Shown piece by piece: positions 1 through 9,367 of a stretch of DNA of 64,000 nucleotides. Source of the DNA: Lederbergia citrea (GTDB taxonomy: Bacteria; Bacillota; Bacilli; Bacillales; Bacillaceae_C); NCBI RefSeq assembly GCF_018343525.1, contig NZ_JAGYPH010000001.1, positions 1,307,778 through 1,371,777 on the forward strand, in the 5' to 3' direction. The notes below the pieces were generated by a model, which saw nothing but the letters and a program-made list of their open reading frames with translations, was not told where the DNA came from and made no database searches. Position 1 is the stretch's first letter, and each line of letters starts with the position of its first letter. Made by a program: the position numbers and the translations under genes.

Positions 1-698
1 ATATTAGTTGCAGCCCCTGAATTAGCTGTATTTATATACATATTTTCGCCAACTTTTTCAAGACCGCCTGGATTTGAAAAGCGGGCAAGAGCAATTGAAA
101 TATTAGAGATTACTAGATCACCATCACGATGGTAGTCGGCGCCAAGGTTTTCTCCATTGACCTGAGCTTTAATAAAAGTTATTTTTCCGTCTTCAGAAAT
201 ACTTAAATTTTTAATTTCGTTTATATTACCGTTATTTAATTGAATTCGCGACATAACAGGTGGGTTAGCACCATTCGTGGCCATCACATATTGTCCACCT
301 GAAGTAACGAGATAACCATCATTATTTAAGTAGATATTTCCTGCTCTTGTATAAAATGTGGAACTCGCTGCCCCAGTCCCTTCCGAGACGACCAAATAGC
401 CGTCTCCTTGAATGGCGAGGTCTAATACTCTTCCTGTCGTTTGCAATGATCCTTGTGTGTCAATCGTATCGATTGCCGCAAGTTGTGAGCCGAGTCCAAC
501 TTGTTTCGGGTTGATTCCCCCTTTTCCTTGAGAAGGACCGCTAGCACCCGAAATAGTTTGGTTTACCATATCTTTGAATGTAACACGACCTTTTTTGAAC
601 CCATATGTGTTTACGTTGGCAATATTATTACCAATTACGTCTAATTTGGTTTGAAAATTTTTCATCCCACTAATACCTGAATACATTGACCGAATCAT
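1..698 (-). CDS. flgE: Flagellar hook protein FlgE (FlgG-like), 3' end cut by window edge
   Basis: Partial gene: 232 N-terminal residues are visible and the reading frame runs off position 1. The start MIRSMYSGISGMKNFQ, followed by LDVIGNNIANVNTYGFKK, is the N-terminal rod/hook signature (flg_bb_rod) and closely matches the B. subtilis hook protein, formerly called FlgG. A second conserved stretch, GRVLDLAIQGDGYLVV, follows near residue 100. The protein polymerises outside the cell into the hook. The ATG at 696-698 has a GGGAG ribosome site about 8 bases upstream. It lies downstream of flgD, as in other Bacillaceae. The name could equally be flgG in older annotation. Confidence 0.93.
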   Translation of the reverse strand, partial: MIRSMYSGISGMKNFQTKLDVIGNNIANVNTYGFKKGRVTFKDMVNQTISGASGPSQGKGGINPKQVGLGSQLAAIDTIDTQGSLQTTGRVLDLAIQGDGYLVVSEGTGAASSTFYTRAGNIYLNNDGYLVTSGGQYVMATNGANPPVMSRIQLNNGNINEIKNLSISEDGKITFIKAQVNGENLGADYHRDGDLVISNISIALARFSNPGGLEKVGENMYINTANSGAATN

Positions 699-796
699 TA
701 AAAGTTCTCCCTTCGATATGAGCCGCGTCTATCAGTCGGCAGCTCCCAGCTTCCTGTAAAGGTCCAGCTGTTTTTCCAATAATTAATAATAAAAAA

Positions 797-1189
797 TTAA
801 TCCATCACGATTGTGCCGTCAATATTGGTAAATATTTGTTTACCCGCTTCCTGTCTATCCATCACTGTTACAACTGTTCTGTTTTTTGCGCTTACGATTA
901 ATGCAGCATTTTTAAGCAAGACGAGTGAATCGTTAACACCCTTCTGTTTTGCTTCATTCACTTTGGCATCAATTTGTTCCCACATGTCCGGTTCGATAGT
1001 AATTTTCCGTTCGTTCATTCTTATCCCTGCGTGTTTACTAACCGTCAATCTTGTCTGAGCTGATGTGGCTTTTTCTAAATGGCTTGAAAAAGAATGATCT
1101 TTAGAAGCTTCCGGTCTACTAGACTTGCACGGAATTGGTTGGATTCTCATCGGCTGTGGTTGAAGTTTGTGAACAAAAGAACTTTTCAT
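797..1189 (-). CDS. Flagellar operon protein of the TIGR02530 type, function unknown
   Basis: A 130-residue protein between flgD and flgE. Position and sequence match the conserved flagellar operon protein family TIGR02530 found here in many Firmicutes; no biochemical role is established that I know of. The C-terminal half is the conserved part, with VSKHAGIRMNERKI, DMWEQIDAKVNEAKQKG, and a core reading LVLLKNAALIVSAKNRTVVTV. The first 55 residues look disordered and rich in Gln, Pro and Ser. The ATG at 1189 is preferred over the GTG nine bases upstream because the AAGGAAG ribosome site sits 8 bases from the ATG and only 1 from the GTG. There are no membrane segments or signal peptide. Confidence 0.85.
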   Translation of the reverse strand: MKSSFVHKLQPQPMRIQPIPCKSSRPEASKDHSFSSHLEKATSAQTRLTVSKHAGIRMNERKITIEPDMWEQIDAKVNEAKQKGVNDSLVLLKNAALIVSAKNRTVVTVMDRQEAGKQIFTNIDGTIVMD

Positions 1190-1207
1190 TACAACCACTT
1201 CCTTTTA

Positions 1208-1837
1208 TTAACCTATTTTAATGAGTTGACTCGTTTGTACTGATTGTTTGTTATCTGTATTAAGGGTAACGACTCCATTTTTCAATGTTACCGAGTTTAC
1301 AATACCGTTTTTTTCAATTTCTCCATCCATCCATGTAATATTCTTTCCAATCATAGAACTTGCATGGACAAGCGGCGGTTCTATTTCTAAACTGTTTACT
1401 TGGGAAATATTAGCTGGAGATAATTCCGTTCCATCAGCTAAAATAAACTTTACCGTATCACCCATAAATTGGACTGATCTCACGATACCTTTCCCTTCAG
1501 TCACATTTGAGTCTCCCAATTGCAAATCATCATTCAGTTTATGCCAAGTCACTTCTTTACCAACAAATTGGTTATAAGCAATTAAACTTGTTTGCGACTC
1601 TAGCTGCAATAATTGATCCATTGATTTATTCATATTCGTCATTTGCTCAAGTGAAGAAAAGGTGGCCATTTGCGCAATAAAATCTTTATCTTCCATTGGG
1701 TTCATTGGATCTTGATTCTGAAGTTGAGTCATTAATATCTTCAAGAAATCATCTTTACCCAGAATATCATTTCCAGTTTTCACATCCCTTTGTTTTACAG
1801 AGGATAATAGTAAATCTGGATTGATTGAAATTGTCAT
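1208..1837 (-). CDS. flgD: Flagellar hook-capping protein FlgD
   Basis: FlgD forms the scaffold cap at the tip of the growing hook and is needed for FlgE polymerisation. The 209-residue protein opens with the conserved FlgD N-terminal region: DDFLKILMTQLQNQDPMNPM followed by FIAQMATFSSLEQMTNMN. A beta-rich C-terminal half follows (residues about 90-205). It starts 8 bases downstream of the fliK stop with an AGGTG ribosome site. It belongs to the same transcript as fliK and the TIGR02530 gene. Confidence 0.95.
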   Translation of the reverse strand: MTISINPDLLLSSVKQRDVKTGNDILGKDDFLKILMTQLQNQDPMNPMEDKDFIAQMATFSSLEQMTNMNKSMDQLLQLESQTSLIAYNQFVGKEVTWHKLNDDLQLGDSNVTEGKGIVRSVQFMGDTVKFILADGTELSPANISQVNSLEIEPPLVHASSMIGKNITWMDGEIEKNGIVNSVTLKNGVVTLNTDNKQSVQTSQLIKIG

Positions 1838-1845
1838 TATTTCAC

Positions 1846-3531
1846 CTACACTTCGGTTTCAAATAAAATGTTACTTAAAGCTTCTTTAAAACTACTATCA
1901 TCTTTTTGCAAAGTATGGAGATTTTCTTCACGCTGATGTTCGTCTTTGTTTTGTTCTTCTCTATGTCCATCTTGACTTGTATACTTTTGTGCTTCACTTT
2001 GGCTATTGGTGACCTCAATTTTATCTACTTGAATATTTTGTGTTATAAATGCATGCTTTAAACTATGAAGCTGCGAATCCAAGATCTCTTTTGCCATGCT
2101 TGTAGATGCCATCAGTCTAGCCGTCATTAGACCATCCTTTTGAAGTAATTCTATCCTTAGCATGCCTAGTGCCTCTGGATACAATTTAATTAAAAGTTTA
2201 GTCGTATTCATACTGGTAGTTAAATTTGATCTTCCTAGAATGTTTGAAAATTCCTGCATAAAGCCACGCATGGTTGGTTCCTGTTTCATCTGATCTAGTA
2301 AATTTAAATCAAATGTTTCCGTACGCATATGAGCAGTAGGATTTACATTCACTTGGGAAACAGTTTCGGATTCTGACGGTATCATTGTTATTTGAACCGA
2401 ATCTAGTTGAACTCTCCTTGGTATATGCTGAAAAACAGAAAACTGATTCATGGTTGGGATTTTTTCTAGTTTTTCTTTACTTTGCGAGAAAGCTAATTTA
2501 ATTGCGTTACCTAGATGTTGAGGCTTTGTTTCTTCGCCATTATTCTGCAGCTGATCCAACAAATTCCGAAGAGCATTTTCAAGCTGACTAAGCTTTTTCT
2601 CCCCAGATAATTCATCTTCGTTTAAATGAGGTAATTGCGATTTTCCTGTCCCAACTAGGTCAATTATCGTTTCTGGACGTACAAGACGAAAGTGATTCAA
2701 TTTTTCTAACCGATTAGAATCAGTCTCAGTTTGCATGATAGATGGTTGAAGCGAATCTACTTTGAATTCGGTCTGTAATGTTTCAGGCTCAACGCTATAA
2801 TTTCCAGCCTTTTCCATTTGTATATTCCGAGGAATATGCTGTAAAACAGAAAATTGTTTTTCCGGATTGACCTTATTATCAGAAGAGTCCATTTTAATGA
2901 GTTGAGAAGGAAATGTTTCTTTTCCTTTAGTATCAAACTCATCCAACAAATGCTGTAGTTCTTTGTCCAGCTTTTCTACCTCTTCCATCTCCACTTTTGA
3001 ATTTTCTTGAAAATGAGGCAAACTAAGCATCTCTTTTCCTACCATTATAAGTGGAACAACTAAATCAGCATCGATAGATTCCGCCACCTTTTCATTCGTC
3101 TCATCTAATATTTGAATGAGGGGGGCAATTTCAGTTGAAAAATCAACCGAGCTAATCTTTTCCTGACGTGTAGGCATTTTGTTAATCGATTCATCAACAG
3201 GCGTATTTTCCACTGTCTTACTTACCGTATGAACTAGCTTCTTGATAACTTCATGCCATTTGGGATTTTGAGATAGAGTTTCTTCTCTATGGTCGATTTC
3301 CAGCAAAGGTGGCTTATCTACATCCGCTACGCTCATCTGACCGCCTTTATTTATTGGCCCAACATCATCTGGATTAGGTTTTCCTTTAGTTTCAAAAGCC
3401 GGCGATATATTTTCACTCTCGGTTAGAAGTAATCCAAGTGTCATTTGAAAGTCTGATTCAACAGTAGCTTTTGTGCTTCCTATCGGTAAAGGCGCTTGGT
3501 TATTAACAAAATCTAAGACTCCTATTTTCAT
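1846..3531 (-). CDS. fliK: Flagellar hook-length control protein FliK, with an internal duplication
   Basis: FliK measures hook length and triggers the switch from rod/hook to filament export through FlhB. Only the C-terminal domain (residues about 425-520) is conserved, with LLIKLYPEALGMLRIELLQK. The 561-residue protein is mostly low-complexity, acidic and polar. Residues about 167-295 and 296-425 look like two copies of one segment: LPHFQEN versus LPHLNED, LDKELQHLLDEFDTKG versus LENALRNLLDQLQNNG, and QFSVLQHIPRN versus QFSVFQHIPRR. The ATG at 3531 is chosen because the open frame upstream (MEGGEK) simply reads through the GGAAGGGGGTG ribosome site. It lies between ylxF and flgD. Confidence 0.9.
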   Translation of the reverse strand: MKIGVLDFVNNQAPLPIGSTKATVESDFQMTLGLLLTESENISPAFETKGKPNPDDVGPINKGGQMSVADVDKPPLLEIDHREETLSQNPKWHEVIKKLVHTVSKTVENTPVDESINKMPTRQEKISSVDFSTEIAPLIQILDETNEKVAESIDADLVVPLIMVGKEMLSLPHFQENSKVEMEEVEKLDKELQHLLDEFDTKGKETFPSQLIKMDSSDNKVNPEKQFSVLQHIPRNIQMEKAGNYSVEPETLQTEFKVDSLQPSIMQTETDSNRLEKLNHFRLVRPETIIDLVGTGKSQLPHLNEDELSGEKKLSQLENALRNLLDQLQNNGEETKPQHLGNAIKLAFSQSKEKLEKIPTMNQFSVFQHIPRRVQLDSVQITMIPSESETVSQVNVNPTAHMRTETFDLNLLDQMKQEPTMRGFMQEFSNILGRSNLTTSMNTTKLLIKLYPEALGMLRIELLQKDGLMTARLMASTSMAKEILDSQLHSLKHAFITQNIQVDKIEVTNSQSEAQKYTSQDGHREEQNKDEHQREENLHTLQKDDSSFKEALSNILFETEV

Positions 3532-3559
3532 TTTTTCACCCCCTTCCAAGGTTTCCTAT

Positions 3560-4162
3560 TCATTGCTTTATTTCCGCAGAGAGCATTTCTAAATATTTCG
3601 CAGCTTCTTCCGGAGGCATTTTCTCCATAATTTTAGCCAATGATTCTGCACCAATATTTGATAATATTTTCACAGCCTCTTCATTCTTCATCTTCATAAT
3701 AATCGAGGCCGCGTTTTTAGGCGTCATTGCTTCATATGTAGATACAATCTCTTTAAAAGCCCTTTTATGCTCATCCTTCACTTGCTTTAATTCTTCTATT
3801 GTTTGTTCCAACCTTTTCTGCTCAATCTGTAGTCGATCAATTTCCATTTCTTTGTTTTCTAATTGTTTTTTTAGTTGATCAACTTGAATAGTTTTATTTT
3901 CAATCTCCGCATCGAGGCCGATCATTTTCTCTTCGTATTCGGCAACACTTAGATCTTCACTGCCACCCGCTTTATCATGAACAAAAGGAATCTTCTCGCT
4001 GATTTCATTAGCTTTTTGAAAGATATTTACTCCCGCTATTGATGCGATAAGCAGACCTAAGAAGACAGCAAATAAAAGAGGAATTAAAACCCAAAAGATA
4101 AAACGCTGGAAAAGGCTTGGGTCTTCCTTCTCCTCTTTTTGTTTTTTTAAGGCTTTGTCCAC
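3560..4162 (-). CDS. ylxF: YlxF/MotE-like protein: membrane anchor, coiled coil and MgtE-N type domain
   Basis: A 200-residue protein with one membrane segment at about residues 22-44 (WVLIPLLFAVFLGLL...), a long heptad-rich coiled coil at about 70-135, and a C-terminal domain with MTPKNAASIIMKM and SLAKIMEKMPPEEAAKYLEML, typical of the MgtE-N/FliG-like fold of the YlxF/MotE family. In other bacteria MotE helps MotB or acts as a chaperone; the role in Bacillus is not settled. The start is GTG at 4162 with an AGGTG site. It sits between fliJ and fliK, so a role in export or the flagellar motor is inferred from context. Confidence 0.82.
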   Translation of the reverse strand: MDKALKKQKEEKEDPSLFQRFIFWVLIPLLFAVFLGLLIASIAGVNIFQKANEISEKIPFVHDKAGGSEDLSVAEYEEKMIGLDAEIENKTIQVDQLKKQLENKEMEIDRLQIEQKRLEQTIEELKQVKDEHKRAFKEIVSTYEAMTPKNAASIIMKMKNEEAVKILSNIGAESLAKIMEKMPPEEAAKYLEMLSAEIKQ

Positions 4163-4170
4163 TTTCTCAC

Positions 4171-4617
4171 CTAATTTCCGCCTCGATGAAAGTATTGAAG
4201 AGCGGAAATTTCATCGAGTTGTATGTTTTCAGTTTCATTAATCATATGCAAATAATTTTTATGGCTTTTTTCTTTTAAATTTTCATATTTTTTCATTTCA
4301 ATATTGCTTTCCTTTAATTTCTCTTCGCACCAATTCATTTTATTACGGGCATTCATAACAACTTTTTGGAAATGATCAATTGTCTTTTCCATATTAAGGA
4401 TAAATTGTTGATAATGTCTTATTTCACGAATAGAAAGACCACTTGATATTTTCTGTGATTGATATAACTCTAAATCCTCTTTTTTCTTTAAAAGATCGAA
4501 AAGCTTTTCAGCAGCTGCTTCAAATTTTTCAACAGAATCCTGATATAAGCCTAAAGCTTCATCCTTTTCTCGTTCCTTCAAATTTAAGATTTTTTGAAAT
4601 TTGAATTCATATTTCAA
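4171..4617 (-). CDS. fliJ: Flagellar export protein FliJ
   Basis: FliJ is the small coiled-coil stalk of the flagellar type III export ATPase, linking FliI to the FlhA gate. The 148-residue protein begins MKYEFKFQKILNLKEREKDEA, the usual FliJ start, and is almost wholly helical with charged heptads. The start is a TTG at 4617 overlapping the fliI stop by 4 bases (TTGA), preceded by GGTGAG. Overlap and order with fliI and fliH support co-translation of the ATPase complex. Confidence 0.9.
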   Translation of the reverse strand: MKYEFKFQKILNLKEREKDEALGLYQDSVEKFEAAAEKLFDLLKKKEDLELYQSQKISSGLSIREIRHYQQFILNMEKTIDHFQKVVMNARNKMNWCEEKLKESNIEMKKYENLKEKSHKNYLHMINETENIQLDEISALQYFHRGGN

Positions 4618-5939
4618 TTCAACTCACCTGTTTCCGCCAAATGTAGCAGGGAGTGGATACTTTTTTCTAAAGAAATCTTATCCTCGGTTTCCTGCTTTAA
4701 GAAAGAGATAATCTGTGGGTATGTTTGTATCGCTTCGTCGATTTCTTTTGATGCGCCGCGTTTATAGGCTCCAATATTTATCAAATCTTCCGAATTTAAA
4801 TAGGTGCTAAGTAAATCACGAATTTTTTCAGCTGCCGCTCGATGTTCTCTACTTGTTAAATGATTCATCAATCTACTGACACTTTTTAACACATTTATAG
4901 CAGGATACTGGCCCTTGTTAGCTAAAGACCTATCTAGCACAATATGACCATCCAATATCCCTCTGACCGCATCCGCGATTGGTTCATTCATATCATCACC
5001 GTCTACAAGAACAGTATAAAAAGCAGTAATCGAGCCTTGATCATTGGTTCCCGTTCTTTCTAGCAATTTAGGTAAAATCGAGAAAACAGAAGGAGTATAA
5101 CCTCTCGTAGCTGGTGGTTCACCGACGGCAAGTCCAACTTCTCTCTGCCCCATCGCTACTCGCGTAACAGAGTCCATCATAAACATAACGTCATGGCCTT
5201 TGTCACGAAAATATTCGGCAATGGCCGTTGCTGTAAAAGCACCTTTAATTCTCATTAATGCAGGCATATCAGATGTTGCAGCTACAACGATCGACTTTTT
5301 CAGTCCTTCTGGTCCTAGGTCACGCTCGATAAATTCCCTTACTTCACGTCCTCGTTCACCAATTAACGCAATAACGTTGATATCTGCTTTTGTATTTTTG
5401 GCAATCATACCTAGCAAAGTACTTTTTCCCACGCCACTACCAGCGAAAATCCCAAGCCGTTGACCTTTACCCACGGTCAATAAGCTATCTATCGCCCTTA
5501 CACCAACTTCAAGTGTTTCAGATATAGGCGGTCTACTTAATGGATTTGGCGGAGTACGATCAGTAGCTACTGCTCTCATTCCAGCTGGGATTATCGATCC
5601 ATCCATCGGTTGACCAAGTGAATCGACTACTTTACCAATTAATTCATGCCCTACTTTGATTTGTAATGGTTTTGATGTTGCCTCAACGAGACTTCCCGGA
5701 CCGATTTCCTGAATGTTTGTATACGGCATTAGTATAATATTTTGTTCTTTAAAGCCTACAACTTCAGCCATAATCTTTCTTCGAGTTGCCTCTCCTCCAA
5801 CATGAATTAAACAAACATCACCGATAGAGCTTTCCGGTCCTTGAGATTCAATCATCAAACCGATGACTCGAATCACCTTCCCGTATTTTTTAAACGTATT
5901 CAAATTATTTATGAGAGGTATAAGGGATCGTGCTTCCAT
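4614..5939 (-). CDS. fliI: Flagellar type III export ATPase FliI
   Basis: FliI is the hexameric ATPase that energises flagellar protein export at the cytoplasmic face. The 441-residue protein has the F1-beta-like layout: an N-terminal beta barrel (1-90), a Walker A at 166-174 (AGSGVGKST), a GERGREVREF motif, a Walker B (VMFMMDSVTR), and the family signature PPATRGYTPSVFSILPKLLE. The start is the second Met: ATG at 5937-5939 shares its A with the fliH stop (TGATG) and has a GAGGGTG site. Length matches B. subtilis FliI (about 440). Confidence 0.97.
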   Translation of the reverse strand: MEARSLIPLINNLNTFKKYGKVIRVIGLMIESQGPESSIGDVCLIHVGGEATRRKIMAEVVGFKEQNIILMPYTNIQEIGPGSLVEATSKPLQIKVGHELIGKVVDSLGQPMDGSIIPAGMRAVATDRTPPNPLSRPPISETLEVGVRAIDSLLTVGKGQRLGIFAGSGVGKSTLLGMIAKNTKADINVIALIGERGREVREFIERDLGPEGLKKSIVVAATSDMPALMRIKGAFTATAIAEYFRDKGHDVMFMMDSVTRVAMGQREVGLAVGEPPATRGYTPSVFSILPKLLERTGTNDQGSITAFYTVLVDGDDMNEPIADAVRGILDGHIVLDRSLANKGQYPAINVLKSVSRLMNHLTSREHRAAAEKIRDLLSTYLNSEDLINIGAYKRGASKEIDEAIQTYPQIISFLKQETEDKISLEKSIHSLLHLAETGELN

Positions 5940-6694
5940 CAATGATCACCCTCAAGCAATTCCATTAGCTGTTTTTTGAGCTCGACAAGCTGGCTAGAGA
6001 TACTGGCATCAATTCTGCCATTCTCAGATTCTATAAAACAGGCGTATTCTTCTAGTTCCGCATCTGGATAAATAAAGCATTGGGTATTAGAAGGAAAAAT
6101 TGCATCTAAATCTTTTTTTTCAGCGATAAGCAAATCATATTGTAATGGGTGAACATGAATTTGTACTTCCTTAAATTCTCGTGCTTCCTTTATTGCCTTC
6201 TTAACAATCGGAAGAAACTTTTCATGATCTTCAGCTAAACTGCTGTGAATTATTCTTTCAGCCGCTGTTATGGCTAATTCAAGAATCGTCGATTCCGCGT
6301 CTGAAACATGTTCGTGAAAAGCAGATTTGGATAATTCTACAACCTCTTTTGCTTGAAGGATTAATTTTTCATATTCCGAATATCCGTTAACCCTTCCTTC
6401 ATTTATCCCAATTTGCAAACCTTCTTCATACGCTTGATTTATTAATTCCTGTTTTTTCTGTTCCCATTCTCCCTGTTGCTGTTGCACTTGTGAGAGTAGT
6501 TGTGATGCATGATGGTTAGCTTCATCCAATACTTTTTTCGCCTTCTGTTCTGCGTCTTGAAGAATTTCTTCACGATGTAATGAGATGGATGATTCTTCAA
6601 AGGCATCATTCGCAAGCAAATTTCTCACTTTAATTAGCTTCGTTTTTTCCTCTTGAATGACCGGAGCGGAATCAGATTTAATGATCCTAGACAA
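5939..6694 (-). CDS. fliH: Flagellar assembly protein FliH
   Basis: FliH is the peripheral stalk-like regulator of FliI. The protein is about 251 residues, with a helical, Gln- and Glu-rich middle (AEQKAKKVLDEANHHASQLL) and a conserved C-terminal domain (LAITAAERIIHSSL, IHVHPLQYDLL). The frame also opens at an ATG at 6703, but that codon touches the GGAGGGG ribosome site; the TTG at 6694 lies 9 bases from it, so I prefer the TTG. The start overlaps the end of fliG. Confidence 0.87.
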   Translation of the reverse strand: MSRIIKSDSAPVIQEEKTKLIKVRNLLANDAFEESSISLHREEILQDAEQKAKKVLDEANHHASQLLSQVQQQQGEWEQKKQELINQAYEEGLQIGINEGRVNGYSEYEKLILQAKEVVELSKSAFHEHVSDAESTILELAITAAERIIHSSLAEDHEKFLPIVKKAIKEAREFKEVQIHVHPLQYDLLIAEKKDLDAIFPSNTQCFIYPDAELEEYACFIESENGRIDASISSQLVELKKQLMELLEGDH

Positions 6695-7694
6695 TAATAT
6701 CATCCCCTCCGCCGCGTGCTACGATGATTTCACCCGTTTCTTCCAATCGACGAATAATACCTACAATTTTAGACTGTGATTCTTCGACGTCACGCAACCT
6801 TACTGGACCCATGAATTCCATTTCTTCTTTGATTGTTTCGACCATTCGCGTAGACATATTTCTGTAAATTACGTCTTTTACTTCATCGCTTGATATTTTA
6901 AGTGCCAGCAGTAAATCTTCATTATCACATTCCCGAATGACCCGTTGAATAGAGCGATTATCAAGTGTGACAATATCTTCAAACACAAACATCCGCTTTT
7001 TTATTTCCTCGGCCAATTCTGGGTCTTCAATTTCGAGTGCATCTAAAATTGTTTTCTCTGTCGAGCGATCTACACCGTTTAAAACGTCTACAACAGCTTC
7101 TATGCCACCAGTTTGGGTATAATCCTGTGTGACAGTTGTTGAGAGTTTCCTTTCTAGAATAGCTTCTACTTCACTAATAACTTCTGGAGATGTGCTGTCC
7201 ATAATAGCAATTCTTTTTGCTATATCGGTTTGCATTTCTTGCGGAAGTTCGGATAAAATTTGTCCAGCTTTCTCCGGATCCAAATAAGATAAAATAAGTG
7301 CAATTGTTTGAGGATGCTCGTTTTGAATAAAATTAAGTATTTGAGCTGCGTCTGCTTTTCGAGCAAAATCGAATGGACGAACTTGAAGTGAAGAAGTAAG
7401 TCTATTAATAATCGCCATTGCCTGATCCGTTCCAAGTGCTTTTTCTAGAACGGTTTTTGCATAACCTATCCCACCCTGTGAAATATAATCCTGCGCAATG
7501 GCGATATTATGGAATTCACCTAAAACGTCCTCTTTTGCAGAAGAGTCAACTTTTCTAACACTTGAAATTTCTAGTGTTAGTTTTTCCATTTCCTCCTCTG
7601 TCAAATGCTTATAAACGGAAGAAGCAACATCTGGTCCAAGTGAAATTAAGAGTATGGCTGCTTTTTGTTTTCCCGATAAACCTTTCTTAGACAA
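6687..7694 (-). CDS. fliG: Flagellar motor switch protein FliG
   Basis: FliG is the rotor protein that interacts with the MotAB stator and carries torque and direction switching. The protein has GKQKAAILLISLGPDVASSVYKHL at the N terminus, an armadillo middle domain with the EHPQTIALILSYL motif, and a C-terminal charged torque helix with MFVFEDIVTLDNRSIQ. The longest frame begins at a GTG at 7724 inside fliF. The TTG at 7694 is a better start: it follows an AGGGGG site by 7 bases, lies 11 bases after the fliF stop, and gives 335 residues starting MSKKGLSGKQK, close to the B. subtilis length (338). Confidence 0.95.
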   Translation of the reverse strand: MSKKGLSGKQKAAILLISLGPDVASSVYKHLTEEEMEKLTLEISSVRKVDSSAKEDVLGEFHNIAIAQDYISQGGIGYAKTVLEKALGTDQAMAIINRLTSSLQVRPFDFARKADAAQILNFIQNEHPQTIALILSYLDPEKAGQILSELPQEMQTDIAKRIAIMDSTSPEVISEVEAILERKLSTTVTQDYTQTGGIEAVVDVLNGVDRSTEKTILDALEIEDPELAEEIKKRMFVFEDIVTLDNRSIQRVIRECDNEDLLLALKISSDEVKDVIYRNMSTRMVETIKEEMEFMGPVRLRDVEESQSKIVGIIRRLEETGEIIVARGGGDDIIV

Positions 7695-7705
7695 CGACAA
7701 TCCCC

Positions 7706-9304
7706 CTAATCCTCTGACAGCCACGTGCGTAATAGTTTGGCGAACTCATCAGGCTTTTCCTTGGCGAGTTTTTCCAGTTGCTTTTTGCGCATTCCGGCTT
7801 CCGTCACTACTTCTTCATTTACATCAGGTATTTCCACAGATTCTGGAATCGTTTCATCAAGAAGCACATCCTCTTCCGATTCAACGCTTCGTCTTCCCCT
7901 GATTATGAGGAAAATCAATATTCCGATCACCGCAAAGAGAAGCCCTCCTGCTACATACACCCACCACGGAAGTCTATTACTTGGAACATCCTCCATTTCA
8001 ACCTTTCCATTAAACGGCTGGACAGATATGACCACTTTGTTTTGAATCGCGTCATCAGAAATATCAATTCCCGCATCTTTATGAATTGAAGTTCTAACAA
8101 TGGTTGAAAGAAGTTGCCTAATATCTTCCTTTCTATTTTCAGGAAAAGAATTAACATCTTCAGGATTTGGTGGTTCTACCATTACTTGAATGCCAAGATC
8201 ACGAATTTTATATGGACTTTCTACAATTTCTTTATGGATTCTATTAATTTCATTATTAATTGTTTCTTCCGTTTTTTCATAATCACCATTTTCCCCATCA
8301 CCTTCAAGATACTGGTTTCCTCCACTATCAGCAGGATCACTGCCTTGCGGAATTCCCCCTCCTGCTGCTTGGTCGGCATTTCCGGTGAACGTTTCCGTTA
8401 TTCTGTGAGCGCTAATCGCGAGTCCGCGCATATTTTCTTCATCAACTGGCGCAACTAGGTTTTCTTCCCTATTTTCTTGGGTAAAATCTATATCTGCTGT
8501 AACAGAGGTGACTACTTTATTAAACCCCATCAATGTCCCAAGCATATTTTGAACTTGGCGCTGGATGTCTCTTTCAATTCGATTTTTTATTTGCATCTGC
8601 TGTGTATAACCATTCTCTGCATATTGATCATTGTTTAAATCGAAGTATTCTAAAAATTGGTTTCTAATTACAATATTTTCTACAGGCAGATTAGGAATAC
8701 TTTTAGAGACCAGGTGATATAGTGATTTAATTTGCTTTTCATTAAACTCATGGCCAGCTTTTGTTTGAAGAATAATAGATGCAGAGGCCGCTTCATTTGC
8801 ATCACTCAAAAAAACACCTTTTTCAGGCAAATTAATCATTACCTTTGCGGAATTAATACCTTCAACGCTTTTCATTAATTCGGCAAGTTCTGTTTGTGTC
8901 GCATCAAGTTTTAGTACATTAAATTCATTATCAGTCATTCCAAAACTAGCATTCTTGCTAAAAAAGGAATAATCAATATTACCTGATTTTGGAATCCCCT
9001 CTGCTGCGAGTTCAACCATTAACGTCTCGACATTTTCTTCGGGAACCTTAATCGTCGTGCCCCCATCCGCTATTTCTGATTTAATTCCTTTGGCATCGAG
9101 ACTTTCCTTGATTGACCCGGTTTCAGAAGGTTTTAAATTTGTATATAACGGGACTAAAGTGGTTTTAGTTGTAAAATAAAAGATGCCAACCACAAAAATA
9201 ATGGCAGTAAACAAGGAACCAAGTAAAATGAATTTTTGGTTTCCTGTTCTGCTCGCCCAATATTCTTTTATACCGGCTATATACTTACCTAGAGTCTCTT
9301 TCAT
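7706..9304 (-). CDS. fliF: Flagellar MS-ring protein FliF
   Basis: FliF forms the membrane-embedded MS ring on which the basal body is built. The 532-residue protein has two membrane segments, at about residues 25-45 and 445-466, around a periplasm-equivalent YscJ-like ring-building region with VEGINSAKVMINLPE. A low-complexity linker with GGGIPQGSDPADSGG precedes the second ring part. The C-terminal cytoplasmic tail (LAKEKPDEFAKLLRTWLSED) is the FliG-binding region. The ATG has an AAGGGGC site. Confidence 0.97.
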   Translation of the reverse strand: MKETLGKYIAGIKEYWASRTGNQKFILLGSLFTAIIFVVGIFYFTTKTTLVPLYTNLKPSETGSIKESLDAKGIKSEIADGGTTIKVPEENVETLMVELAAEGIPKSGNIDYSFFSKNASFGMTDNEFNVLKLDATQTELAELMKSVEGINSAKVMINLPEKGVFLSDANEAASASIILQTKAGHEFNEKQIKSLYHLVSKSIPNLPVENIVIRNQFLEYFDLNNDQYAENGYTQQMQIKNRIERDIQRQVQNMLGTLMGFNKVVTSVTADIDFTQENREENLVAPVDEENMRGLAISAHRITETFTGNADQAAGGGIPQGSDPADSGGNQYLEGDGENGDYEKTEETINNEINRIHKEIVESPYKIRDLGIQVMVEPPNPEDVNSFPENRKEDIRQLLSTIVRTSIHKDAGIDISDDAIQNKVVISVQPFNGKVEMEDVPSNRLPWWVYVAGGLLFAVIGILIFLIIRGRRSVESEEDVLLDETIPESVEIPDVNEEVVTEAGMRKKQLEKLAKEKPDEFAKLLRTWLSED

Positions 9305-9367
9305 TTATAAGCCCCTTACTCATACATTCACAACGTACTTATTCTAAACGATTGTCGATAATTAATT

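Noticed and set aside
3532-3549. An upstream start for fliK giving an extra MEGGEK
   Set aside because: Those codons are the ribosome-binding site itself, so initiation must be at the next ATG, 3531.
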